A stretch of 25,633 nt of DNA from Peptococcaceae bacterium UBA7185 (GTDB lineage: Bacteria; Bacillota; Peptococcia; Peptococcales; Peptococcaceae). The translations under genes were made by a program, and so were the position numbers. Below, piece by piece: positions 7,319-14,717 of the stretch. Location of the stretch: positions 60,054 to 85,686 of the forward strand of contig DKVF01000083.1 of assembly GCA_002491065.1 (NCBI GenBank). The letters are read 5' to 3'. The notes under the pieces are model-generated. The model was not told where the DNA came from. It saw only the letters and a list, made by a program, of their open reading frames with translations, and made no database searches. The first letter of the stretch is position 1, and each line of letters opens with the position of its first letter.

Positions 7319-8752
7319 ATGGCAGAGGACAGAAAAAAACGCTACGCAATTCGTATCGCGCCTTGTTCCAGCTATGACGTGGGTCGTATGGAAAGCTGGT
7401 TGGAATATATGGCTCAAAAGGGCTATATCTTGGACAAGATGATTGCCGGTATGGCAGTTTTCCGGAGGGAAGAGCCGCAGAAACTACGCTATCGCATGTG
7501 CGAATTGCCGCAGGATAGCCTGTATGAGGACAAATCGCCGTCCAGCCAGCAGGAATTGATTTCCATTTGTCAGGCCAGCGGCTGGAATTTTATAGCGGAA
7601 CGGGGCGCTTTTGGCATTTTTGCCACGGCAGATAATGCCGCGCCGGAGTTGCAAACGGAGCCGTGGATTGATTATGATAAGGCGTTGCTGCAAATGGGGT
7701 ATGCGTTGTTTTTGGCAGTGTTCTGCGGGATCTCATGTACGTTTGCAGACTGGCGCTGGCGTCTGGGGATTGCGGCTGTACTACTTCTGCCTATCTTTTA
7801 TTGGGGGCATAAAAAGAAAATTCCCCGCGTATTGCAGACCTTTATGTGTGTCATGCTGATAGCGTTACCCGGTTTTTATGGCCAATGGAGTCTTTATCTG
7901 GGGAACGGTTTTTTCATTACCTGGATCAATGAAGGCAGTGGCGTGTTTGTATCTGCACTGCTGCGCACCCTGTTTTTTATATTTTTCTTCTTTTATGTAC
8001 TTGCAGGTCCTTTTCAATACTGCCTGCGGATGCAGCGCGGCATATCTGTCGATCATAGCCAGAATTGGCGCTGGAAAGCGCCGGTGTACCGGGTAACGTC
8101 GGTCGGTGTGCTGGTGATTTTTACCTATATGTTTATGACCATGTTTAACGGCTGCACAGCAGAAACACAACCGACCAATCTGCAGCGGTGGGAGCAGTAT
8201 AACGGCACTGTGCCCTTTGCCTTGCTGGAGGATTTTGTTCCCCAGTCGGTTGCGCTGGAAGCATGGAATGATACGACAAAGGTGCAATTTGATGAACAGC
8301 GGCAGCGCACCAGAGATGTTCCGGCGGTTTTCTATAACTGGAGAGCAAGCGGCAGCCATATAGAAGAAAAGCCGGACTGGCTGGCGCCGCAGGTGTATTA
8401 TCTGCAGCAGGAGGGCACGTTGCGTCTGATAGACGGGCAGCAATTACAGGGCAGCTTATCAGTAATCTATTATGAAACCCACTGGCCTTGGATTGCCCGC
8501 GCCCTGGCTCGAGAATATGAACATTTGGCCCAGAAACGCCTGGGCGAAGACTATCAAATTCTGGCGCTGCCGGAGCTGGATGTGGACTACGCCCTGGCTT
8601 ATAGCGACGCTCAGCTGGCCGAGCCCTATCCCCGTCTGCTTTTGGTGGACGGCAACCGCATGGCCAAGGTATATTTTTATCAAAATCCAGACGGATACAC
8701 CGTGTCCGTGGAACAGTGGAGCCAGATCTTTGCCGCCCAGTTAGGGAAATAG
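7319..8752 (+). CDS. DUF2812 domain membrane protein
   Basis: A 477-residue protein. Residues about 10-65 match the DUF2812 domain: APCSSYDVGRMESWLEYMAQKGYIL followed by an YRMCE strand. Five hydrophobic segments follow between about residues 120 and 280 (for example the segment rich in Phe near LRTLFFIFFFFYVLAG). The last about 190 residues are hydrophilic and may lie outside the membrane. The ATG at 7319 is preferred because GAGGGAGGA (7302-7310) precedes it and because the upstream in-frame sequence from 7256 reads as the tail of the decayed paralogue. Function of DUF2812 is unknown; pairing with PadR suggests inducible expression. Transcription is probably from the padR promoter, since no new promoter is obvious in between. 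Confidence 0.8.
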   Translation: MAEDRKKRYAIRIAPCSSYDVGRMESWLEYMAQKGYILDKMIAGMAVFRREEPQKLRYRMCELPQDSLYEDKSPSSQQELISICQASGWNFIAERGAFGIFATADNAAPELQTEPWIDYDKALLQMGYALFLAVFCGISCTFADWRWRLGIAAVLLLPIFYWGHKKKIPRVLQTFMCVMLIALPGFYGQWSLYLGNGFFITWINEGSGVFVSALLRTLFFIFFFFYVLAGPFQYCLRMQRGISVDHSQNWRWKAPVYRVTSVGVLVIFTYMFMTMFNGCTAETQPTNLQRWEQYNGTVPFALLEDFVPQSVALEAWNDTTKVQFDEQRQRTRDVPAVFYNWRASGSHIEEKPDWLAPQVYYLQQEGTLRLIDGQQLQGSLSVIYYETHWPWIARALAREYEHLAQKRLGEDYQILALPELDVDYALAYSDAQLAEPYPRLLLVDGNRMAKVYFYQNPDGYTVSVEQWSQIFAAQLGK

Positions 8753-8889
8753 AAAAAAATATTACGAAATGCGTTCAAGCATAGAGAGATGATTGATTAT
8801 CAAGAAGGCATAATATTTGCGACAAAAGGGGACGAACGACAACCAGATTAGATGAATTTTTGCGCCTATGAATCACGCGGATGTGGAAA

Positions 8890-8930
8890 TCAGAGGAAAT
8901 ATGAGTATGGAAAAGCCATATTTCCTCTGA
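8890..8930. terminator. Long hairpin between the convergent DUF2812 and sigG genes
   Basis: A perfect 14-bp stem (arms 8890-8903 and 8917-8930) with a 13-base loop lies between two genes that converge. Neither side has a strong T-run (ATTT on the minus-strand side), so it may end transcripts weakly from both directions. The rest of 8753-8966 shows no gene. Confidence 0.5.
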
Positions 8931-8966
8931 CAAAAAGATGTACTTTATTTGAAGTGACCACTTTTT

Positions 8967-9743
8967 CTATACGTATTTGCGCATGGTTTGTAGTGCGCCT
9001 TTTTCCAGGCGGCTCACCTGCGCTTGGGAGATGGCGATTTCATCCGCGACCTCCATTTGCGTTTTACCTTGGAAAAAGCGCATGTCGATAATCATTTGTT
9101 CGCGGGGCGTCAATTTGTTCAGCGCCTGTTTGATGGCGATATTTTCCAACCATTGGAAGTCGGTATTTTTGGTATCGCAAATCTGGTCCATAATATAAAT
9201 GGGGTCGCCGCCGTCATTATAAATCGGGTCATAGAGAGAAACAGGATCTTGAATGGCGTCCAGCGCTGCTGTGACATCTTCCGGCGCTAATTCCAAAACT
9301 TTGGCGATCTCCTCAATAGAAGGCTCCTGTCCGCGCTGGGCAGTGAGCTGCTCTCTTACCTGGAGCGCTTTATAAGCAATATCCCGCAGAGAACGACTGA
9401 CGCGAATGGGATTATTGTCGCGGATATAACGACGGATTTCACCGATAATCATGGGCACGGCGTAAGTAGAAAATCGCACATTTTGGCCCAAATCGAAATT
9501 ATCAATTGCCTTCATCAGACCAATACAGCCTACCTGAAACAGGTCGTCAGCATTTTCGTTGCGATTGGAAAAACGTTGCAGTACACTCAGTACAAGACGC
9601 AGGTTACAGTGAATGAGCTGTTCACGGGCTGCATCATCACCGGCCTGGTATTGCCGAAACAAGGCAACCATCTGATCATTTTTTAAAACTGGTAGTTTGG
9701 ATGTATCTACACCACAGATTTCAACTTTACACATAAAAGCCAT
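8967..9743 (-). CDS. sigG: RNA polymerase sporulation sigma factor sigma-G
   Basis: A 258-residue sigma-70 family factor that directs late transcription in the forespore. The N-terminal CKVEICGVDTSKLPVLKN is the hallmark of sigma-G, and the family-specific stretches DDLFQVGCIGLMKAIDNFDL, RFSTYAVPMIIGEIRRYIRDNNPIRVSRS (region 2) and FFQGKTQMEVADEIAISQAQVSRLEK (region 4.2) are all present. The ATG at 9743 is chosen because the minus strand reads GGAGGGAA five bases before it; an in-frame start seven codons upstream lies before that site. It is usually next to spoIIGA-sigE, but those are not in the window. Its upstream neighbour now is an acquired island; before the insertion it would have been pepF. 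A sigma-F-like promoter is kept at 9781-9810. Confidence 0.96.
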   Translation of the reverse strand: MAFMCKVEICGVDTSKLPVLKNDQMVALFRQYQAGDDAAREQLIHCNLRLVLSVLQRFSNRNENADDLFQVGCIGLMKAIDNFDLGQNVRFSTYAVPMIIGEIRRYIRDNNPIRVSRSLRDIAYKALQVREQLTAQRGQEPSIEEIAKVLELAPEDVTAALDAIQDPVSLYDPIYNDGGDPIYIMDQICDTKNTDFQWLENIAIKQALNKLTPREQMIIDMRFFQGKTQMEVADEIAISQAQVSRLEKGALQTMRKYV

Positions 9744-9780
9744 GTCAATTCCCTCCGCTTGCAATTCCTGTGATGAGATT

Positions 9781-9810
9781 AGTTATTGCCTTTCACGTTT
9801 TGATTTATGC
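9781..9810 (-). promoter_or_regulatory. Sigma-F-like promoter of sigG
   Basis: Reading the minus strand: GCATA (9810-9806), exactly 15 bases, then GGCAATAACT (9790-9781). The sigma-F consensus is GYATA, 15 bases, GGNNANAHTR; the match is 5 of 5 in the -35 and 5 of 7 constrained positions in the -10. Start of transcription would be about 30 bases before the ATG. Sigma-F control of sigG is established in Bacillus subtilis. Confidence 0.6.
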
Positions 9811-10023
9811 AGGCGAGGAAATAGTACAATTTTTCAGAATGTAAAGGGGCCATAGCAAGGCATATTGCGCAATAGACGAACAGACAGGCAGAAAATAGTT
9901 GGTGTTGGAAAAAGGTCTTTTCACACAGAGAGACGCTGCTTGGAGAGCATATACATAAAAAGAGGACGGGGAAAGGCACCCCCGCAGAGGGGCATCAACC
10001 AAATACCGTTCATGAGCAGAGCA
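9811..10023. other. Left junction region of the GC-rich island
   Basis: No gene is supported here. Composition changes from host-like to GC-rich between about 9,960 and 10,030, so the left boundary of the acquired segment probably lies in this interval. A small hairpin-forming stretch CCCCGCAGAGGGG is near 9,980. I could not find a convincing direct repeat shared with the right end at 20.53-20.65 kb. Confidence 0.35.
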
Positions 10024-10054
10024 CGAGGCCACCGGGTGATTCCCGGTGGCCTCG
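10024..10054 (-). terminator. Terminator hairpin after the SLH surface-protein gene
   Basis: A perfect 13-bp GC-rich stem (CGAGGCCACCGGG, 10024-10036, with its complement 10042-10054) and a five-base loop, 17 bases past the stop codon. The T-run is weak on either strand. Confidence 0.6.
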
Positions 10055-10071
10055 CTTTGCATTATTGCCCC

Positions 10072-13000
10072 TTACTTGCCCTGATAGGCGCGATACAGGA
10101 ATGTGACGATCTGCGCTCTGGTACAGTCTCTGCCGGAGCCGAACAGACCGCCACCGATACCGCCGGTCACGCCGTTCTTCTCCGCCCATGCGACCGCATC
10201 TGCGTAATAGGCATTCGCCGCCACATCGCTGAACGCGTTGCCGTCGCTGACCGCAGGACTGCCGGAAACGCGGTGGAGGAAGGTCACGGCCTGCTCGCGG
10301 GTGCAGGTGGCGTTGGGGTCGAACCTGCCGTCACCGACGCCGCCGGTGATACCTTCGCTCAACGCCCAGCGGACGGCCTCGGCATAGTAGGCATCCTCGG
10401 GAACGTCGCTCATGTTCATGGCGTAATTCACCACGGGAGAACCGGCAGTCCGCCACAGGAAGGTGACGATCTGGGCGCGGGTGCAGGGCTGATTCGGAGA
10501 GAAATGCGCCGCGTCCGTGCCGGAGGTGATGCCCTTCTGCGCCGCCCACAGCACTGCGTCATAATAATAGTCACTGGCCTGAACATCCACGAAGTAGTTC
10601 AGCATGGTGTTGTCGTCCATGAAGGTGGCCGTGACGGTGACCTTGCCGGAAGGCTGCGTGAAGGTATACTTGCCGCTGCCCTTGTCCTGCAGCGTCAATT
10701 TGTTGCCGTTTTTGTCGGTGACGGTGAGGGTTTCCAGGGTGTAGCCCTCATCCGGGGTGACGGTAATGGTCACAGTATCGCCTTTGCCGGCGTTTTTCGG
10801 GCTGACGGTGACGGAGCCGTTTTCAATCTTGCCGGTGACGATGACGGGATAAGTGCTGGAAGCGGAACTGCTGCCGCCGCCTCCTCCGCCGGAGGAAGAG
10901 CCGTTTTTCGCCCAGTTGACGGTGATGGTCACATTGTTTGCGGGCATGGTAAAGCTGATGCCGCGAGTCTCAACCTCATGGCCTTTGGCCTGCCAAGTCA
11001 ATTTATTCTCCGTAATTCCCTCCAGCGTCAGGCTTTCAAGGGTGTAGCCATCCCGCTTGCCGATCTGGAGGCCAACCGGTTCCCCTTCGGCATATTTTGC
11101 GGTGTAGGCTTCACCCGGTTTTATCCCCATGGTGCCGCCGTACAGGCCATAGGCCGTGACGGTGTACTTCTTTGCGATTTTCAGTGTGAAGGTGACGCTG
11201 TAATCCTTGCCGCAGTCATAGAGGTAGGTGACCTCTTCGGCGTCCTTCTTCACCGTCAGGATGCCGTCTTTCACGGTGCCGCCATTCCACTCGCCTGCCT
11301 TGCTTTCGTCAAATTTGCCCGGCAGGGTGGAGAGGTCAAAGTTTCCGTCGTCACCCGGCTGGATTTCATAAGTATTTCTCTCTGCATCCAATCTGGTCAA
11401 CTTGGTATTCTGGCTGACATCCAGAGAGGTCAGCCTACAGTCAGAGCAGTCCAGTTCTTCCAAAGCCGTGAAATACCCGATGCCGGTCAAATCCGTAAGT
11501 TTCTTGTCCTCGTCAATAGTGATTTCCCTGACCAGCGCAATTTCACCGGCGCTGAGCACGCTGTCCTGATTCCGGTCAATGTTGGAATCCGGGTCGCTGA
11601 GATACGCCCGGAATGCCGCATCCGGAAAATGCGCTGCATCAATGGCAATGCCCGTGTCTGCGTCCTTGATCATCAGGGTAAATGCAACGGTGCTTTTTCC
11701 AGCCACCGTTTTGCCGACATCATAGGTGTAGGTGACCAGTGCAGCGTCCTTATCCACCGTCAGGGTGCTATCGCTGACAGAGCCGCCCGTCCAGTCGCTC
11801 GCCTTATTTACATCAAATCTGGGCAGCGTAGAAAGATCAAAGGTTCCGTTTGCGTTGGGCTGAATCTCATACGCGTTGTCCTCTGTATCCAAATCCGTCA
11901 ACTTTGTGTTTGCGCTGAGGTTCAGAGAGGTTAGCTGGTTGCGCGAACAATTCAGCGTGTTCAGTTCAGTGTTTTTGCTGACATCCAGTGCCGTCAGTCG
12001 GTTTTTGAAGCAGAACAGCTTTTCCAGTGCCGTGCTGCCGTTGACATTCAGGCTGGTCAGCTGGTTTTTGCCGCAGTACAGCTTTTTCAGCGCCCTGTTC
12101 CTGCTGACATCTAACTCTGTCAGCCGGTTGCCGGTGCAGGTCAGTTCCTCCAGTGCCATGAAATACGCAATGCCTGTGAGGTCGGCAATGCCCAGATCGC
12201 GGCATTCCATCGTTGTCACCGCTTCTAACTCCGCCGTGCTGAGGCGACCGTTCTTATCGGTATCGTAGTCGGCAACAAACGTGCGGAAGGCATCGTCCGG
12301 GAAATTCCGCCTGTTGATGGCAATGCTCCCATCATCCGCCGTCCAGTGGGCATAAAGGATGGTGGACTGTGTGTAAACCCTGTCAACGGTCACTTCTTCA
12401 CCGCCTTCTGCCGCCGTGTACCAGCCCTCAAAGAGATAGCCGCTCCGCACGGGGTCATGCAGCAGTGCCGCCAGCTTGCCGTCGGTGCCGGTGACGGCCT
12501 CCGCAGCATTGGGTGCTCCCTCATAGTTTAGATCAAAGGTGATCTCATAATGCGGTGCGGGAAGTTCCTCGTCCTTCCAGTTGGCAATCAGCTGGATGTC
12601 GTGATCCGGAATCGTGATCAGGCGGTCATAGGCTGCGGGGGAATCGACGCCATCCGGCGTTTCCGTCAGGGAAACGTTGGGGTCGTTGCAGATCCAATGG
12701 TCAAAGTTATCCCAATAATCACTTGGTAGAAATCCCGTGTACTCATAGTCCAGCACAATGTCTTGATCCATCGTCACAAAGTCACCCTCGCCGCAGAGCG
12801 CAGTGAAACGAACCCGGCCGGTCAGCAGATGCTTCTCACCAGTGAGATACCGGACATTGCAGACCTTGATCTTGAAACCGGGCTGCTGCGGGTCAATCTG
12901 GAGGGTGCCGTAGATGTTGTCCTTCGTATTGTGCAGCGCCGCCAGCCCTGCCTCCTGCGTGGTGCCGATTAAGGGAATGGTCTTCTCGCCTTCGCTCATA

Positions 13001-14379
13001 TCACCCAAGCTCGCGACAACTTTCCCGGACTGGTTATTGTAGATGATAAGTCCTGCGGCTCCTTTCGCCTTCGCATTTTTATACTTATCCGCAAATGTAA
13101 TGTTTCCGCCCCGCTGGACAACGGCGACTTTGCCGCTGACACTAACGTTCGCATAATCGTCCGCCGCTCCATAGTTGGGAACCAGCACATATTCATATTC
13201 TTTGGAGAAATCGCCAAAGGAAATCGTATCATTTGCGGGATACGCCTTGCCGTCCGGACTGAAGCGGATGGACGGCTCGTCAATACCGGTTACCTTGATA
13301 AAGTTACCGCGGGTAACAACATCGCTGTCCGCCATTCCCTCCTTCACCGCAATGGCCTTGACCACGCAGTTCTTGTCAATGGTAAAGGGACCGGAATATT
13401 GGGTGCTGTCCTTTGTCGGCTTCGTGCCGTCCAGCGTGTAATGGATTGCGGCGCCATCGGTATTGCAGAAGAGATAAATCTCCTGCGTCCCAATAAATGT
13501 GACGCCATCGATCGTGTTATAGGGGGTAATTATCGGAGTTTCCACCTGCTCCGGGCGGTTATCCAGTTCCGCGACAAGAGTCGTGTTTTTAAGGCAGTTG
13601 GTTTCCCCGGAAACAAAGTCCGTCTGCTGTTCTCCGTTCTTATAACATTCGGTGGAATTTCGAGTCTCCGCATTTTTGGCGATAATAGCGCCGTTGGCGG
13701 CACTGACGCAGGTTCCATCCGTGTAAGCCCCGTTCGCCGCTTTCAGGCAGTTGCCCGTCAGCGTGATATCGCCATCTCTGGCGGTGACAGACCCGGCGTT
13801 CGACCTGAGATGAGCGTATTCCAGTGTCACGCTTTTTGCACTGACAGAACCTAACACAAAAAGGTCATAATCTTGGTTGCCCACTGTTTGGATGCTTCCC
13901 TGAACCGTCAGGGTATCCTCGCAGTAAATATTGCCGGTGCCGACTTTTTCAGCAGGTGCAGACTCGTTGTAGGTGCTTACCGTCAGTCCCCCATTCAGTC
14001 GGATGGTCAGGGGGTATTTTGCGTAAATGGTGGCTGATATTCCGCTCTCTGTGTGATCCCCCGTGAACCAGACGCCCTTTTCAATGTACAGCGTGCCGCC
14101 CGCTTGGGGATCGTCCTTATTCGTCAGAGTGTAATGGATAACCGTATCACCCTCATACTCAAAATAAGAACCTGCGTTTTCCGAGGTGATTTCCTTGCCT
14201 TCAAGCCACAGGCCGTAGCTTACTGCGGCGCTGCCGGTATCCTCGTCCGCCGCCAGGGCCGCCGTGGGCAGCAGAGTCAGACACAGCACAAGGCTCAGCA
14301 GGAGCGCAAGGGTTCTTCTGCCCCAGCGGGTACCCGCTGGGGCATGGGCAACTGCCCATGCCGATTTGCTTCTGTTCAT
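10072..14379 (-). CDS. Large multi-domain surface protein with three C-terminal SLH domains
   Basis: A 1435-residue secreted protein. Residues 1-43 are a signal peptide (basic start, LALLLSLVLCLTLLP core, cleavage after ALA). Order of recognisable parts: a beta-rich region; a chitobiase/hexosaminidase C-terminal-like domain (about 280-370, IHYTLDGTKPT); a protease-associated (PA) domain (about 385-500, KVAVVQRGGNITFADKYKNA); an InlB-type B repeat (about 615-680, SGYLFEGWYTAAEGG); two cassettes of an EF-hand-like loop (DYDTDKNGRLSTAE; DRNQDSVLSAGE) plus leucine-rich repeats with LTSLDVS units (about 705-870 and 925-1080); further InlB/Ig-like strands; a Gly/Ser linker (about 1155-1170); three SLH domains (about 1260-1435) that would bind the cell-wall polymer. 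It probably acts as a wall-bound adhesin or binding protein. No catalytic residues are recognised. GGAGGAAATACT precedes the ATG. GC is clearly above the flanking genes. Confidence 0.88.
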   Translation of the reverse strand: MNRSKSAWAVAHAPAGTRWGRRTLALLLSLVLCLTLLPTAALAADEDTGSAAVSYGLWLEGKEITSENAGSYFEYEGDTVIHYTLTNKDDPQAGGTLYIEKGVWFTGDHTESGISATIYAKYPLTIRLNGGLTVSTYNESAPAEKVGTGNIYCEDTLTVQGSIQTVGNQDYDLFVLGSVSAKSVTLEYAHLRSNAGSVTARDGDITLTGNCLKAANGAYTDGTCVSAANGAIIAKNAETRNSTECYKNGEQQTDFVSGETNCLKNTTLVAELDNRPEQVETPIITPYNTIDGVTFIGTQEIYLFCNTDGAAIHYTLDGTKPTKDSTQYSGPFTIDKNCVVKAIAVKEGMADSDVVTRGNFIKVTGIDEPSIRFSPDGKAYPANDTISFGDFSKEYEYVLVPNYGAADDYANVSVSGKVAVVQRGGNITFADKYKNAKAKGAAGLIIYNNQSGKVVASLGDMSEGEKTIPLIGTTQEAGLAALHNTKDNIYGTLQIDPQQPGFKIKVCNVRYLTGEKHLLTGRVRFTALCGEGDFVTMDQDIVLDYEYTGFLPSDYWDNFDHWICNDPNVSLTETPDGVDSPAAYDRLITIPDHDIQLIANWKDEELPAPHYEITFDLNYEGAPNAAEAVTGTDGKLAALLHDPVRSGYLFEGWYTAAEGGEEVTVDRVYTQSTILYAHWTADDGSIAINRRNFPDDAFRTFVADYDTDKNGRLSTAELEAVTTMECRDLGIADLTGIAYFMALEELTCTGNRLTELDVSRNRALKKLYCGKNQLTSLNVNGSTALEKLFCFKNRLTALDVSKNTELNTLNCSRNQLTSLNLSANTKLTDLDTEDNAYEIQPNANGTFDLSTLPRFDVNKASDWTGGSVSDSTLTVDKDAALVTYTYDVGKTVAGKSTVAFTLMIKDADTGIAIDAAHFPDAAFRAYLSDPDSNIDRNQDSVLSAGEIALVREITIDEDKKLTDLTGIGYFTALEELDCSDCRLTSLDVSQNTKLTRLDAERNTYEIQPGDDGNFDLSTLPGKFDESKAGEWNGGTVKDGILTVKKDAEEVTYLYDCGKDYSVTFTLKIAKKYTVTAYGLYGGTMGIKPGEAYTAKYAEGEPVGLQIGKRDGYTLESLTLEGITENKLTWQAKGHEVETRGISFTMPANNVTITVNWAKNGSSSGGGGGGSSSASSTYPVIVTGKIENGSVTVSPKNAGKGDTVTITVTPDEGYTLETLTVTDKNGNKLTLQDKGSGKYTFTQPSGKVTVTATFMDDNTMLNYFVDVQASDYYYDAVLWAAQKGITSGTDAAHFSPNQPCTRAQIVTFLWRTAGSPVVNYAMNMSDVPEDAYYAEAVRWALSEGITGGVGDGRFDPNATCTREQAVTFLHRVSGSPAVSDGNAFSDVAANAYYADAVAWAEKNGVTGGIGGGLFGSGRDCTRAQIVTFLYRAYQGK
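11380..12170 (-). repeat. Leucine-rich repeat coding units with EF-hand-like headers
   Basis: Within the surface-protein gene, units of about 63 bases encode repeats of the form LTSLDVSxNTxLxxLxCxxN. One cassette (about 11,880-12,200) has six units, the other (about 11,380-11,500) fewer, and each is followed by a near-identical block (YEIQP...FDLSTLP). The pattern implies that the whole cassette was duplicated. Confidence 0.7.
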
Positions 14380-14653
14380 AGTATTTCCTCCGTTTCTTGT
14401 TCTCGTTTGGGTTCTTGCTCCGTCATGGAAAGCAGCTCGTCGTGGCTCAGCTCCACATTGCCGAAGCGGACGAAGATGCCGTTGGTGACGGCGCTGTTCC
14501 AGACCTGAGGGTCAGCCAGAGGCCGGAACCGGATCTTGTCCAGATAGGGCTTCATGTCCAGCAGCAGACGGGCTCCGGACACAAAGTCCACCTGCAAAAT
14601 ATGATCGGCCAGCGGCGCGATACCTTCGTTTCAAGAATATACCTCCTTTCCAT
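14376..14653 (-). pseudogene. DUF2442-like gene with a frameshift, overlapping the SLH gene
   Basis: From the ATG at 14653 the minus strand encodes MERRYILETKV, then the frame must shift near 14,620 to continue as IAPLADHILQVDFVSGA, LLLDMKPYLDK, FRPLADPQVWN and GNVELSHDELL. The joined protein, about 91 residues, matches the short DUF2442 family (which typically has DMKPYL and a following L.D...F strand). One missing base explains the break. The second part is open from 14597 to its stop, so an internal GTG start could still give a shortened 73-residue product. The stop TGA overlaps the ATG of the surface-protein gene (ATGA), which suggests translational coupling in the past or present. Function of DUF2442 is unknown. 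Confidence 0.65.
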
Positions 14654-14658
14654 AAATA

Positions 14659-14695
14659 AAACCTCCGCTGTAACCATAGTGTACATCGGAGGTTT
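14659..14695 (-). promoter_or_regulatory. Hairpin that pairs the ribosome-binding site of the DUF2442 gene with an anti-SD arm
   Basis: On the minus strand AAACCTCCG (14695-14687) is the perfect complement of CGGAGGTTT (14667-14659), with a 19-base loop. The second arm contains GGAGG, the ribosome-binding site for the ATG at 14653. The stem, followed by TATTT, could also act as a weak terminator after the LuxR-type gene whose stop is at 14718. Confidence 0.55.
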
Positions 14696-14717
14696 GAAAA
14701 AGAACATTAACCAAAGG

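Noticed and set aside
9865..11934. Open frame of 689 codons on the plus strand
   Set aside because: It lies opposite the SLH surface-protein gene, has no ribosome-binding site, signal or recognisable domain, and its repetitive Ala/Gly/Arg/Val composition is the complement of a GC-rich repetitive gene.
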